Of a DNA stretch of 64,000 nucleotides, positions 38,569 to 49,742 are shown piece by piece (position 1 is the first letter of the stretch; the number at the start of each line of letters is the position of its first letter). The stretch lies in the NCBI GenBank assembly GCA_024500155.1, contig CM044880.1, positions 8,618,001 through 8,682,000 of the forward strand. Direction: 5' to 3'. The position numbers and the translations under genes are program-made. Origin of the DNA: Chenopodium formosanum (lineage: Eukaryota > Streptophyta > Magnoliopsida > Caryophyllales > Amaranthaceae). A model generated the notes under the pieces. The model was not told the origin of the DNA. It searched no databases and saw only the letters and a list, made by a program, of their open reading frames with translations.

Positions 38569-41500
38569 TGGAACCATTGGAACTGAAAGGTCTATGTTGA
38601 TCCAAACAGGAAGCTACACAACCACATTGGCCAAGAAAAAAAGTTTTTTTAAATTATATAAAACAGTAGGCCAAGAAAGGATGCTTTCTAAACAGCTAAT
38701 GGACCACACTGAAACATCATATCTTAAAGGGGAGAGAATTCTGAGCAGCCAACAGTACCTGACTCTCAGTAACCATGTCGAAGCTAGGATCTAGAAAGGT
38801 GTAGAACACATAAGCAATTCTCTAAACCTCTTAGAAATAAAAGGAACAAAAAAATTGTTCATCTGTAGCCATACCCTACAGATGTACAATTTTCTGGGAA
38901 CCAACCAAGCAAGTTATATCAATTTTCTGGGAGAGGACGGTAACATAAATAATTCTGAAATTTCATTTTGAAAGAATTCCACAGACTAAATGTGAATGAA
39001 GGAAACAAGAACAGCAAGTGGAAAGATATAAAGGAGGCTAAGGATTTAAGTAACAGTGTCTTTGAAACAAAAAATAAAAAAGAAGCAACAAGCCAACAAC
39101 TAATAAACACTCTCTTATCCTATTTACCATCCTAACAGTAAAATGTGATATCATCAAGATCAAAATCATCAGATATGATTCTCCAATTTGGCAAGCCGTC
39201 GAGTTCTGTAAGCAGCACCAGCACTAAATTCAGCATACTTACTTTTTATGGCAGTGTGGATCACTCATTCCATTTGTATTCATATGAGTCATGTAGTTCA
39301 AGACAAAAAGCAAAGCCATGCAGTTACAGGGTATTGGCACATATTTATGTATTTAATTTGTACAGATTTGACAAAAAGAAATTACAGTATCATACCCTGC
39401 AAAAAATTCTGTAGCTTTGCTAACTCCTTCTGTGAATCCCACACCAATACCAAATGCCACTGCTGTGCTTACCTGACAGGATGATTGACTACATTGTTTA
39501 ACATAAGTGAAAGTTAACAAGGGGAAAAAAGTAAAAAATACTTTCAAAGATACTCACACACAAAGCAACATTTCGAACAGATGACATATAGCTTCCTTTA
39601 TCATCCTTTTCTTTTATTGCACTGCCTGCAGAAGTTGACAGATGAGACTTCCTATCATTACTACTGGGATATGACTGAGTATTATCTCCATCCTGTTCTG
39701 CATGCCATTCAAGCAACAAGCTACTTCAAAAGAAGCTGAAAAAAAGGATGCCATAATAGTCCAAAAACTTTTCCACTTTTGTACAGAATACTCAAATCAC
39801 AAACTACCAATACCATTGAAGACTCAAAAGACTTTTGAACTCATCAAAATAAAATGAACTCGTAAGCTAAACTATAGCATCAAGATGGAGGGGAGGGAGG
39901 AGAAGAGGGGACTGCAAATTAATACTACCATTCCCATCATGCATGCAACTCTCCCTCTAGCCTTTCTCTTCCACTCTGCAAATTTTACAAGTAGACCATC
40001 ATCTTTCTACATATATTTCCATATTATTTTCTGTCAGATAATCTACTCTTGGTAACTGAAAGTATCACAGCAAGGATTTTAAAATAACAAGGGAAAAAAA
40101 AAAAACAGAAATAGAGACTTTGAAAGAATTTGAGATATGATTGTATTGTGTTGGCAAAGGGAAGAAGTTGATGGATAAAGAAACAGGTGCAGTCCATTTA
40201 ACAGCAAAACTGTATTTAGAGCAGCGACATGATCAGCAATTAATCTTGGTTAGTATTTTGTGAGACCACTAACATGTAAATTAAGAGGCAGTATTTGACT
40301 TTTTGAAACCTTTCTAAGTGAAAAGCCTCAAATTATATTTAATTGCTTTGAGTGACTCAAGATGCAAAAACACTTCTCAAATGATTTTCAGGCAAGCATG
40401 TGGCTACTGTTTGTCCGCTGAATATGGAAGAAGAGAAAGTGAATGAAGCTCAAGCTGACCTATGGCTTGAATGGAAGCTTTTAGGGTAGGTTTTGTTACT
40501 TAGAAATACAACTATACAAGATGATATTATGTTGAATCGTAAATAGGAATACAATATGATTATTTGTAGATAGAGGGAGTACATCACAAGTATACATAGT
40601 TGCTCTATGGATGAATTATGGTGACAGCAAACAACTACAAATAGTCAATGCCAATCCCACATACCCGGAAAGGCAATAATTATGTCACATGCAATAACAA
40701 GCAAGTCAAAAAAAATGCATTGGTGGATGCCCGGGAACTCAATGACAATACCACATCCCTTCTTGTGTTCCGTTAACAAAGATCAAATTCTAATTTGTCT
40801 TAAACTACAATATACATCAAAATTGAATCATTTACAGCCAGCTGAGTAGGTGATAACAAATAACAATAATGCCACTATATTGGTAATCAATTTATACTTT
40901 ATTCCAAAGGACAGTCCATGAGTCCATGCTAATGTCTAGGTTGATGCTTGACCCCTTCAAGTATCTTTTTCGGCCTCCTAAAATTTAGGCTAGTATTCCC
41001 TCGTTCTTTAATGTTGACCCCATTTGACTTTTTTTAACAATTTCAAATGGATATCATTGAACAACAATATCTTTAATCACGTATGATTAAAATTACAAAA
41101 ATTTAAAATATTGAAGCTATATAAAAAATTTAAATAATCATGGTCACAATTCCCCTCTTCAAATGAATTTTTTCGAGATCGAACATAAAGAACAATCAAT
41201 TACAATAATTAATAGAAATTATACTAGTATAAGGTAATCATTTACAGCAATCATACTTGTATAATTGTAATTTATACCGCAATTATACTTGTATAAGAGC
41301 AATCAATTACAGTAATCAATAGAAATTATACTTGTATAAGGTACCTGAGGTAGTGGAAGTAGTATCTTCCTCCTTAGTACTCTTGGCATAAACAACTGAT
41401 AAACTATGCGTTTGCTGGGAATTCACTACATCAAAATCAATCAAATTAAACAAAATCATCAAATTAAATCGAAACATCGAAAACGAAACTTAAGAGAGAA

Positions 41501-41646
41501 TTACCTGAGCGAAGAAGAAGAGATTTAGGATGCAAAAAGTGAGTAGAAGACAAAGAAATGGAGGATGAAATTCTAGTAGAGAAACCCTTTTTGAAATTAA
41601 GAGGAATTGTTTGGACACCATTGTTGATCACTGAAGTAACTCCCAT
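31286..41646 (-). CDS. TERC: Chloroplast thylakoid TerC-family membrane protein, PDE149-like (14 exons, 380 aa)
   Basis: Exons (minus strand): 41646-41505, 41425-41345, 39697-39558, 39472-39396, 36915-36828, 36637-36557, 36457-36401, 35652-35571, 34517-34468, 33359-33303, 33188-33110, 32055-31997, 31537-31480, 31377-31286. Every intron is GT-AG, and the lengths sum to 1143 nt with all phases joining. Residues 1-60 are Ser/Thr-rich with few acidic residues, fitting a chloroplast transit peptide. A polar linker (75-115) precedes the TerC domain from about 116. Conserved acidic membrane motifs are SVDNLFVFV (155-163), an acidic loop EEEDEDL (227-233), and IELSDIAFAVDSIPAVFG (277-294). The C-terminus STGVLLSLIKKPE matches the plant family. 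Arabidopsis AtTerC is about 384 aa. It is known to be needed for thylakoid formation and insertion of thylakoid membrane proteins. Exon 3 starts at the AACAGGATGG acceptor; the upstream reading contains an in-frame TGA and was rejected. Divergent from ABCF4. Confidence 0.95.
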
Positions 41647-42059
41647 TTTTGTTGAGAAAAAAAAATTCTGGGTTGTAATTTCGTAACACTTTAATTTAAA
41701 ATCTCACTCATCTAAGAAAGAAGTCTGGAATTCAATTTTGGTTTTGGTGAATTTGGAGGGAGGAGGAAGATCGTCCATTTTAGATGGGGATAATAAACTC
41801 AGAATGTTGTAAGGCTTGATGATTATTCTGATGCTGGGTACGGGCTGGGTCGGGCGAGTCAATGTGTCGTGTTAGCGGCTCTCATGCTTTGACTAAACAT
41901 ATACTACCTCCGTTTTTTTAGTTGATACATTTTGGTATTAGCACGGATCACTATTTAGTCACACTCCTCTTTGAGCAGTGACGGATCCACTCAAAAAATT
42001 ATATGAAATAATGAATCGAGAATGTGTCAAAGTGTTATATTTATGTATTGGAATTCTTA
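41647..42059. other. TerC leader/promoter side
   Basis: Contains the TerC 5'UTR. At about 41910 a truncated Stowaway end (CTACCTCCGTTTTTTTAGTT) runs into GTGACGGATCCACTC (about 41977), a phrase typical of another plant repeat. No gene. Confidence 0.45.
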
Positions 42060-42211
42060 GGGCTTGTTCACTTCAACTTAATTTCATTTCACTTCAGCTC
42101 CAATCAGTTTAGTTCAGCTCCTAATTTTCTTCTCTCATAAAGTATTCATTTCAACTCAGTTCAATTTAGCTCCAATCATTTCAGTTCAGTTCAGTAAATG
42201 TGAACAAGACC
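42060..42211. mobile_element. TTCAG-core Tourist MITE, copy 5
   Basis: GGGCTTGTTCACTTCAACTT to CAGTAAATGTGAACAAGACC, with TTA at 42057-42059 and 42212-42214. Length 152 bp. It lies between the divergent TerC and ABCF4 genes. Confidence 0.86.
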
Positions 42212-42214
42212 TTA

Positions 42215-42991
42215 GTCCTTCTCCGATTAGTTCTTATTTGATTTTGTTAATTCTGTTTTCATTATCGTTAATGGGCATTAATAATGTACAACAAAAAAGA
42301 ACGGCCGACTAAATCCATGATCGTTAATGGGCATTAATAATTATATATGTCGTATAACTTTATTTAATGAAACTAGTTTTGTACCCCTTGCGATGCCCGG
42401 GTTGTTTATTGAATTTTAAAATAAAACAATTTATCTAAAATATAAATGTTATACGGAGTATGAATTTTCTACTCATGGATTAATAATCACTTGACAATCA
42501 TACTTGTCCGTTTATGGGCATTAATAATGTACAACAAAAAAAGAACGGCTGACTAAATCCATGATCTCTCTGCTTTCATATGAATATCTAGTGAAAGGTT
42601 GGTTGCATATTAAGACTTAAGAAAACGGTTATATATAAGGAAAATTTGTCAAAAAAAAAAAAACTTTTAAATGTCTCATTTTGCAAGAAAAAACCTTTTA
42701 AAAGGATTTTTGTTAAAAAAAAACCACCACGATCACTTTTTTTGTTAGATAAACCTCTCCTCTCTTTTCCGGCATTGACTCAAGGTTTTATGTGTTGACT
42801 CCTCATTTTCTCTACTTGCATCCTGTTGTTGGCTAATTTTCCAACCTTTTTCTTAGCTCCCTAATTTTCCCTCTAGGGCAAATCTCCTCACATCAATTGA
42901 AAGAAAAATTAGGGCAAATTAAACCTCCCCAAATCGAATCAATTGAAAGGTAAACTAGGGTATTTATTTTTAATTTTTTTTCACAATTCAA
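42215..42991. other. Spacer, no gene seen
   Basis: Contains a short repeated phrase, GTTAATGGGCATTAATAAT (about 42268 and 42321, with a related copy near 42511), together with AACAAAAAAGAACGGC (42290 and 42533). Small local duplications; no gene. Confidence 0.45.
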
Positions 42992-42999
42992 GTGCTCAC

Positions 43000-43688
43000 T
43001 AGGGATGTCAGTGGGGCGGGGATGGTCTAGCTTTGGCGGGTCGCGGGGCGGGGGTGGATTTTAAACTATACCCGCGCCCCGCCCCGCGCTAACCCATCCC
43101 ATACCCGCATCATACCGACCCATATGTACATTAAAAAAATTATACAGAAAAAAAAAGAACAAAATGAAGTACTTAGTACTGACGAACTCCGCTAGATAAG
43201 ACTTTGTACAGTTTTAAAATAAAAAAAATTGAAAAAATAGTACTCTGTAAAAACGCCTAGCTGCCGACACTCACTCTCACCAAGTCACCACCACTGTGAA
43301 ATGTGAATTCCCGGTCAATTTCCCCAATTATTTTTTTCCCTTACCATTTTTCTTGAGGAGATTCAATTTGACAAATCAACTTAGAAATTAAGTTCAGATT
43401 TCGCATGCTTAAAACTACAAGAATGTTGGTTCGTTTGATTTGCTTGGTTTTATGAGTTATGATAGGCTTAGTTTATAGATGGATTTGGTGGGGATTTGGC
43501 GGGGATAGGGCGGGGATTAGGTGGGGCTGAGACGGGGATGGATATCCACGTGGGGGTGGGGCAGGGATGGTTTTGGAGTTAGACCCGTCGGGGCGGGGAT
43601 AGAGATCAATTTCAGACCCGCCACGGGGATGGGGATGGGGATGGGGATGGGGATGGGAATGCCAAAACCCGCCCAGATAACATCCCTA
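43000..43688. mobile_element. hAT-type element (689 bp) with G-rich interior
   Basis: The ends TAGGGATGTCAG and ACATCCCTA are inverted, with a perfect 8-bp duplication GTGCTCAC at 42992-42999 and 43689-43696. Subterminal regions are GGGGCGGGGATGG-rich, including (GGGGAT)5 at about 43625-43655. No transposase frame. Confidence 0.88.
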
Positions 43689-43910
43689 GTGCTCACCCCA
43701 CCACTTTAGTGCTCACTTCACCCTTCTTCTCTCTAACAATATGTGGGTTTATTTTAGCAGCAAGTACAATTTAGGAAACCTTGTTTTGCGACCAAACGAC
43801 CCATTTCTTTCTCCTTTACCCATTAACGACAACAAATAAGTGATTTTGTCAATTGTGGTAAAAGAAGCCCCAATTTTTATACTATTTGCAGTAATAATTT
43901 GATGGATTAA

Positions 43911-44331
43911 CACTTACCTTAATTTTTAAATTACCACCCAAAAATGTAACCATTTTCGAAATAACCACCCGTTTAATTTTTAAATAAATGCTCAGATTAC
44001 CACCCATTTAAAAAATCCGGCGGATTTTCCGTTTGTAGGCCCCTCCTAACACTTATTTTGACCCTTTTGACTGATTTCCCGATTTTTCTCTTTAACAACG
44101 TTATCTAAACTTTAATTTACATTTCCTTAACCAAATTCTACCAAATTTCAAAGAGAAAAATGTGAATTCAAGTTAGGAGAGCGTTTTTAAAGAGAAAAAT
44201 TAGGAAAAGAATCAGTCAAAAAGGTCAAAATAAGCATTAGGTGGGATCCATAGACGAAAAATCCACTAGTTCGAAAATGGTTACATTTTTAGATGGAAAT
44301 TTAAAAATTTTCGTAGTAGTAACTTAAATGT
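43911..44331. mobile_element. MITE-like inverted-repeat element upstream of ABCF4
   Basis: TTTTTAAATTACCACCCAAA with AATGTAACCATTTTCGAA on the left reappears inverted on the right (CGAAAATGGTTACATTTTTA, then GATGGAAATTTAAAAA). No clean target duplication was found, so the ends are approximate. It lies just before the ABCF4 leader exon. Confidence 0.55.
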
Positions 44332-44470
44332 GTGTCTTGGACTTTCCTCTAATAAAATTTTCCGCTTTTACTCCGGCACCCTTCTGTCGTCCCTTTATTC
44401 AAGCCTACTCTGAATTCTCCATTGAAGCGGCTTCTGAGCTTTCTCTCCTCCATTGAAAACAGCTTCCAAG

Positions 44471-46404
44471 GTTAGATTTTTTTCTTTCTTTTATTATTAT
44501 TTTGTTTTACTAATCATCGTATATCAATTTCACAATCTAGGGTTTATCGTTAATTCAATTGTCAGTATAGTCAATTTAGGGTTCTTTCAAGGTTGATTTT
44601 TGAACTATTAATTATGCTTCCAAAGTTATGAAAGATTATAACAAACGATTTTGATGCTAGAATTTGTTATGTGCAATTTATGTTGATATTCTTAACCAGA
44701 AGAAATTTATGTGAATTTCTTGCCTAATTTGATGATTGGATCAACTTTGGTTGCCATCTTGCCAATATATTGCAGGGTTTTGTTTATAACCCTTTAATGT
44801 TTGGACGGAACTATAAACATTGGATCTTTTCTGCCACGCCGAGGCGGTAGCCCCTTTTCCCCTAGCTAAGGGACGGCCTAGATAAATTTTTTCTATCATA
44901 AATATATTTAGACATTTTGTTGAGGAAGACTAGCTGAATCCGATTTATTGTTCGAGTATTTATTTACGAATCTTAAGATTTAGAACATTTGGAGGAGGTT
45001 TGGTGGTGTGGCAGTGTAGGTGTATTGTGCCATCGAAAGGAGCTGAAATTCTGAATATCCCTTTAAATTTATCTGTTGGGAATCTTTGGACTTAAGTCGT
45101 TAAATGAGGGCTGGTGTCATTTCATGGAGTTCAATCGCGGGTAAATTGTAATTACATGATGTCTTGAGGATTGTACTATTGTAGCTATGCTAAGAGTTGA
45201 AATACAGGAGAGTAGATGTAATTTTGTTGTTTCACTGTATGATTTAGAGGATATCATTCTGATCACGGTCATTCATCATCAATTCAGACTTGGGAATTTC
45301 TATTACTTGTATTGTATTAAAAGAATTATCCCCTCCTATTAGAACCGTAGAAGCAAGACAAGTGACATTGGGCAAATCAAACACATTTTTCACAGTTTTA
45401 TCATGGTAGGGCTGTAGGAGATGTTTACTTTTGTAAGATGAGCTTCGTCAATGAAACAAGCCTGTTATTATTAAGATTTTTTTTTTTTCATTAAGGAAGT
45501 TGTAGTGTGAAGTATGACTGCTTTTGTCAGTACCAACACTACGTCACCCCCCCCCCCCCCCCCCCCACCAACAAAAGCATATTTGAAGTGCTTCCATATT
45601 TATCTGATGATGGAGAATTACAATCTAGGGTTTTATTCCAACTCAAGATGAGGAAACTTATTCAATGGTCATGGATAACTGCTTTTGGTCCTAGATCTTT
45701 GAGATAATATTTCAGTGAATGTAAGCATATTAGTTCTAATAGAATTCAGTTTGTGGATGAGTGCTCTTGGGAATTGTATTAAAACCTATGAACGTTTGAC
45801 TTCATTATCCTGCTGAAGGTTCCAAATGAGAATGCAACTATACCAAAATTATACAGAGTGAGGGTTAAAACCTATGAACGTTTGACTTCATTATCCTGCT
45901 GAAGGTTCCAAATGAGAATGCAACTATACCAAAATTATACAGAGTGAGGATCAGAGTCTTAAATAATTTGTACTTGGATGGCGGCTTAAGATTATCCTCG
46001 CGTAAACTTGTATTCCTTGGGATTGGGACATACTCTTACGTCTTAATGGTGTGTTCTGTTACTGAATCTGGCACATCTTAACGTAGGTTAACTTAATTTA
46101 TTGGAGTCTATTGTAGCTGCTTGAATTTATTGGTACGAATGGTACCTATTGGTACTTATGTGTTTGAAGTAAGTTAAGTAAGTTATATATAACACAATTC
46201 TATGGAACTTTGACTTTATTCAGCCGTGATGAAGAAAAGATATTTGAAATGGTTGCAAAGACCTTCCATGTGCTTTAGTCTCTTAATATGACCCGAACCA
46301 TAAGATGATTTTGTGTGTTTATACAGCCTTTTTTGTTGGCAAAGAACAAGAAGTTATTTGTATAAAAAATAAAAATTAATGACTAGCCTTTTTTTTTGCT
46401 GCAG
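44471..46404 (+). other. 5'UTR intron of ABCF4
   Basis: A leader exon ending at 44470 (CAGCTTCCAAG, then GTTAGATT) is followed by a T-rich acceptor ending TTTGCTGCAG at 46404, 12 bp before the ABCF4 ATG. The 1.93-kb intron holds a perfect 86-bp tandem duplication (45779-45949) and a C-run near 45547-45566. The start of transcription is not visible; the leader exon probably begins near 44370. The donor is inferred from motif and position. Confidence 0.65.
45779..45949. repeat. Perfect 86-bp tandem duplication
   Basis: The 86-bp unit beginning TTAAAACCTATGAACG (45779-45864) is repeated immediately at 45865. Only the last base differs before the copies leave the repeat. The near-identity means it is very recent, or an assembly artefact. 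It sits inside the ABCF4 5'UTR intron. Confidence 0.95.
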
Positions 46405-46416
46405 CTATTGTTTCTA

Positions 46417-48585
46417 ATGGGAAAGAAAAAATCTGATGATGCTGGAGGCACTTCAAGAGGTCAATCAGCTAGTTCTAAAGACGGGAAGAAAGAAAAGTTT
46501 TCTGTTTCAGCAATGCTTGCTAGCATGGATCAAAAGCCAGAGAAAACAAAAAAGGTATCTGTGTCGAGTAAACCCAAGCCAAAGGCACAAGCTTCATCTT
46601 ATACTGATGATATAGATCTTCCTCCATCAGATGATGATGATGATTACTATGGCTTAGAAGAAGAGCGACAGCTGGATGAGAAGCAAAGCTCTTTACAGCA
46701 GCAGACAGAATCCAAGATCATTGGTGCTTCTATAACTGACAAAGAGTTGAAGAAACGAGAGAAAAAAGACATGCTGGCTGCTCAAGCTGCTGAACTTGCA
46801 AAAAGAGAGGCCTTGAAGGATGATCGTGATGCATTCACTGTTGTCATTGGAAGTCGGGCTTCTGTTCTTGAGGGCGGAGATGATGCTGATGCTAACGTCA
46901 AAGATATTACAATTGAGAACTTTTCAGTTTCCGCTCGGGGAAAAGAACTTTTAAAGAATGCATCATTAAAAATCTCTCATGGAAAAAGGTATGGTTTGGT
47001 TGGGCCCAATGGAATGGGGAAGTCTACCCTTTTGAAGCTTTTAGCCTGGAGAAAGATTCCGGTGCCTAAAAATATTGATGTTTTACTGGTTGAACAAGAA
47101 ATAGTTGGTGATGACAGATCAGCGCTTGAAGCAGTTGTTTCAGCCAATGAAGAATTGGTGAGACTGAGGAAAGAGGCTGCATCTTTGCAGAATGTTTCTT
47201 CTGCGGAGGATGGTGTCAATGATGATAATGGTGAGGATGATGCAGGTGAGAGACTTGCTGAATTATATGAACAGCTGAATTTGTTGGATGCAGATGCCGC
47301 TGAGGCTCAGGCATCTAAAATCCTGGCTGGTTTAGGGTTCACCAAGGATATGCAGGAACGCCCTACCAAGTCATTCAGCGGAGGATGGAGAATGAGAATC
47401 TCCCTGGCCAGGGCACTATTTATGCAACCTACTCTTCTGTTGCTTGATGAACCAACCAACCATCTTGATCTTAGAGCAGTTCTTTGGTTAGAAGAGTATT
47501 TATGCCGGTGGAAGAAAACTCTCATTGTTGTCTCCCATGACCGTGACTTCCTCAACACTGTCTGTAATGAGGTTATACATCTTCATGATATGAAGCTTCA
47601 TTTATACAGGGGTAATTTTGATGACTTCGAGAGTGGATATGAACAGCGTCGAAAAGAGATGAATAAAAAGTATGAGGTATATGAAAAGCAATTGAAAGCC
47701 GCGAAAAGGGCTGGAAACCAGGCTCAGCAGCAGAAGGTGAAAGAGAGAGCAAAGTTTGCAGCAGCAAAAGAAGTTTCTAAGAAAAAAACAAAAGGAAAAG
47801 TGGATGAAGATGAAGCAGTGCAAGAAGCCCCGAGCAAATGGAGAGATTACACAGTGGAGTTTCACTTCCCAGAACCCACTGAGCTCACTCCTCCACTACT
47901 TCAGCTCATTGAAGTCAGTTTTAGCTACCCTAACCGACCTGATTTCAGGCTTTCAAATGTTGATGTGGGTATTGATATGGGTACCCGAGTTGCTATAGTG
48001 GGGCCCAATGGTGCTGGCAAATCAACCCTGCTCAATCTTTTGGCAGGTGATTTGAGCCCAAGTGAAGGGGAGTCGAGGCAGAGTCAGAAGCTGAGGATAG
48101 GAAGGTATTCACAGCACTTTGTTGATCTTTTAACAATGGATGAAAACCCTGTTCAATATCTCCTTCGTTTACACCCTGACCAAGAAGGCATGAGCAAGCA
48201 AGAAGCTGTCCGAGCTAAGCTTGGGAAATTCGGGCTTTCTAGTCATAACCACCTTAGCCCAATAGCAAAATTATCAGGAGGTCAAAAAGCTCGGGTGGTT
48301 TTTACTTCCATATCAATGTCAAAGCCCCATATACTAATGTTAGATGAACCCACAAATCACTTGGATATGCAGAGTATCGATGCACTTGCTGACGCACTAG
48401 ATGAATTCACTGGGGGTGTTGTGTTGGTTAGTCATGATTCTCGGCTGATTTCACGGGTTTGTGATGATGAAGAGAGGAGCCAGATCTGGATTGTCGATAA
48501 TGGGACAGTGAGAACGTTTCCTGGATCATTTGAGGAGTATAAGGAGGACCTTCAGAAGGAAATCAAGGCTGAAGTTGATGACTGA
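46417..48585 (+). CDS. ABCF4: ABC transporter F family member 4 (GCN4-type) soluble twin-ABC ATPase, 722 aa
   Basis: Single coding exon. The frame opens a few codons upstream, but those lie in the 5'UTR intron and splice acceptor, so ATGGGAAAGAAAAAA at 46417 is the start. Residues 1-155 are charged, with Lys-rich and Asp-rich (SDDDDDYY) runs. ABC domain 1 has Walker A GPNGMGKST (196-204), signature FSGGW (about 320-324), Walker B LLLLDEPTNHLD (340-351) and SHDRD (373-377). A Lys/Glu-rich helical linker (about 404-463) leads to ABC domain 2: Walker A GPNGAGKST (529-537), LSGGQ (619-623), ILMLDEPTNHLD (639-650) and SHD (672-674). There are no membrane segments. ABCF proteins are soluble relatives of yeast Gcn20/Arb1 that act on ribosomes rather than transport. 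The length matches Arabidopsis ABCF4 (about 723 aa). All catalytic motifs are intact. Confidence 0.96.
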   Translation: MGKKKSDDAGGTSRGQSASSKDGKKEKFSVSAMLASMDQKPEKTKKVSVSSKPKPKAQASSYTDDIDLPPSDDDDDYYGLEEERQLDEKQSSLQQQTESKIIGASITDKELKKREKKDMLAAQAAELAKREALKDDRDAFTVVIGSRASVLEGGDDADANVKDITIENFSVSARGKELLKNASLKISHGKRYGLVGPNGMGKSTLLKLLAWRKIPVPKNIDVLLVEQEIVGDDRSALEAVVSANEELVRLRKEAASLQNVSSAEDGVNDDNGEDDAGERLAELYEQLNLLDADAAEAQASKILAGLGFTKDMQERPTKSFSGGWRMRISLARALFMQPTLLLLDEPTNHLDLRAVLWLEEYLCRWKKTLIVVSHDRDFLNTVCNEVIHLHDMKLHLYRGNFDDFESGYEQRRKEMNKKYEVYEKQLKAAKRAGNQAQQQKVKERAKFAAAKEVSKKKTKGKVDEDEAVQEAPSKWRDYTVEFHFPEPTELTPPLLQLIEVSFSYPNRPDFRLSNVDVGIDMGTRVAIVGPNGAGKSTLLNLLAGDLSPSEGESRQSQKLRIGRYSQHFVDLLTMDENPVQYLLRLHPDQEGMSKQEAVRAKLGKFGLSSHNHLSPIAKLSGGQKARVVFTSISMSKPHILMLDEPTNHLDMQSIDALADALDEFTGGVVLVSHDSRLISRVCDDEERSQIWIVDNGTVRTFPGSFEEYKEDLQKEIKAEVDD

Positions 48586-49670
48586 GAGACTTTTCCTGTA
48601 TACTGTACAATATCTTGTTATAGCTCCTCGTTACATCCAATTCAGAGGCTATAATATTATAATGCTGCAATCTGGATTATCTGATTCATCCCCCATTTTT
48701 GCTTCTGTTTTGACAAGGAATGAAGCAGATGAATTTTGCAATTTTCGCTTTTCTGGTTTCCATGTATTTTTTTTTTCATTTTTTAAAATTTATTTATCTT
48801 ATGTTTTTTTTATACCTATTCTTTACTGGATTTTCTACTGGAGTTACTTTTTTTTTTTTGAAAGAGTTTTTGTACTAGACGCGCAAAGCTAGTTTTGTAT
48901 CATCAATTCAATTGCTGATAGTTTTTCTTTTAAATTACTCTTCCGAATTGAATTACATGATTTACATAATTACATCTGTATTGTTCTGCAAAGCAAGCAC
49001 AGAATGTGCAGATGTAAGAATTTTGCTAAAAGTTCTGAATTCTTAAGCTTTGAACTGTTACTTTAAATTTCAGCTAATACAGTAATGATCTGCTCTTATT
49101 GTTTATAGTTAGTTAAGACGAATTACATCATTAAAAGGCTGCTTTTGTTTGGATCTTCTTAAACTCGATCTATACCTGATTTATGGATTGGAGTAATGAG
49201 ATCAACAATATCAAATCCTAGATTTTTTATTTTTTTTATTTTTATTTTTATTTTTTATTGCAGAACTTCCCTCAAAGTCACTCCCTTAAGCTGCCCAATT
49301 TCTTGTAGATGCGAGTTTTTAGGGGATAATTATGTATTAAAAAAAGAGTTGGAGAAGATATTGGGTTTTTATTTAGAAACGAGACACTAGCAAACTACCA
49401 CAACATTTCGATTATCCTCTATATATGAACCTGTGTTTATATGTAAAAACATACTCTGTACAGTATTATTTTGAAAATGGAAAATAAATTCAATTCCTAA
49501 TATCCAGACATAAATATGATCAAACTTTGGACCATATCCAATTATATACTTTGTATGACATAAGATGATAAAAATCGTTGCTCAATGAGTATGGTATTTT
49601 ATTCCGTATTAGTCCATACTGAAAGATTTACTTACTATAAATAAAAAACGAAGGGTAAAACAGTCAACAG
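48586..49670. other. ABCF4 3' flank
   Basis: T-rich presumed 3'UTR to about 48900, then AT-rich spacer. No other gene until tRNA-Trp. Confidence 0.5.
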
Positions 49671-49742
49671 GGATCTGTGGCGCAATGGTAGCGCGTCTGA
49701 CTCCAGATCAGAAGGTTGCGTGTTCGATTCACGTCAGGTTCA
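49671..49742 (+). tRNA. tRNA-Trp (anticodon CCA)
   Basis: A 72-nt cloverleaf. Acceptor GGATCTG pairs with CAGGTTC plus discriminator A. The D arm is GCGC..GCGC, the anticodon loop is ACTCCAGA with CCA, and the T loop is TTCGATT. The body matches plant nuclear tRNA-Trp. The usual C6:G67 acceptor pair is T6:A67 here, a compensated change. CAA triplets lie just upstream, and a long T run follows (about 49768-49782) as a Pol III terminator. Confidence 0.95.

Noticed and set aside
39698..39719. Upstream extension of TerC exon 3 (LLLEWHA)
   Set aside because: The frame meets a TGA a few codons further up, and acceptors there give the wrong phase. The acceptor ending at 39698 joins exon 2 in phase.
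43521..43709. Gly/Met-rich frame (MGMGMGM)
   Set aside because: Translation of the (GGGGAT)n repeat in the hAT element.
46396..46416. Seven extra N-terminal codons of ABCF4
   Set aside because: They begin with a non-ATG codon and span the 5'UTR intron acceptor.
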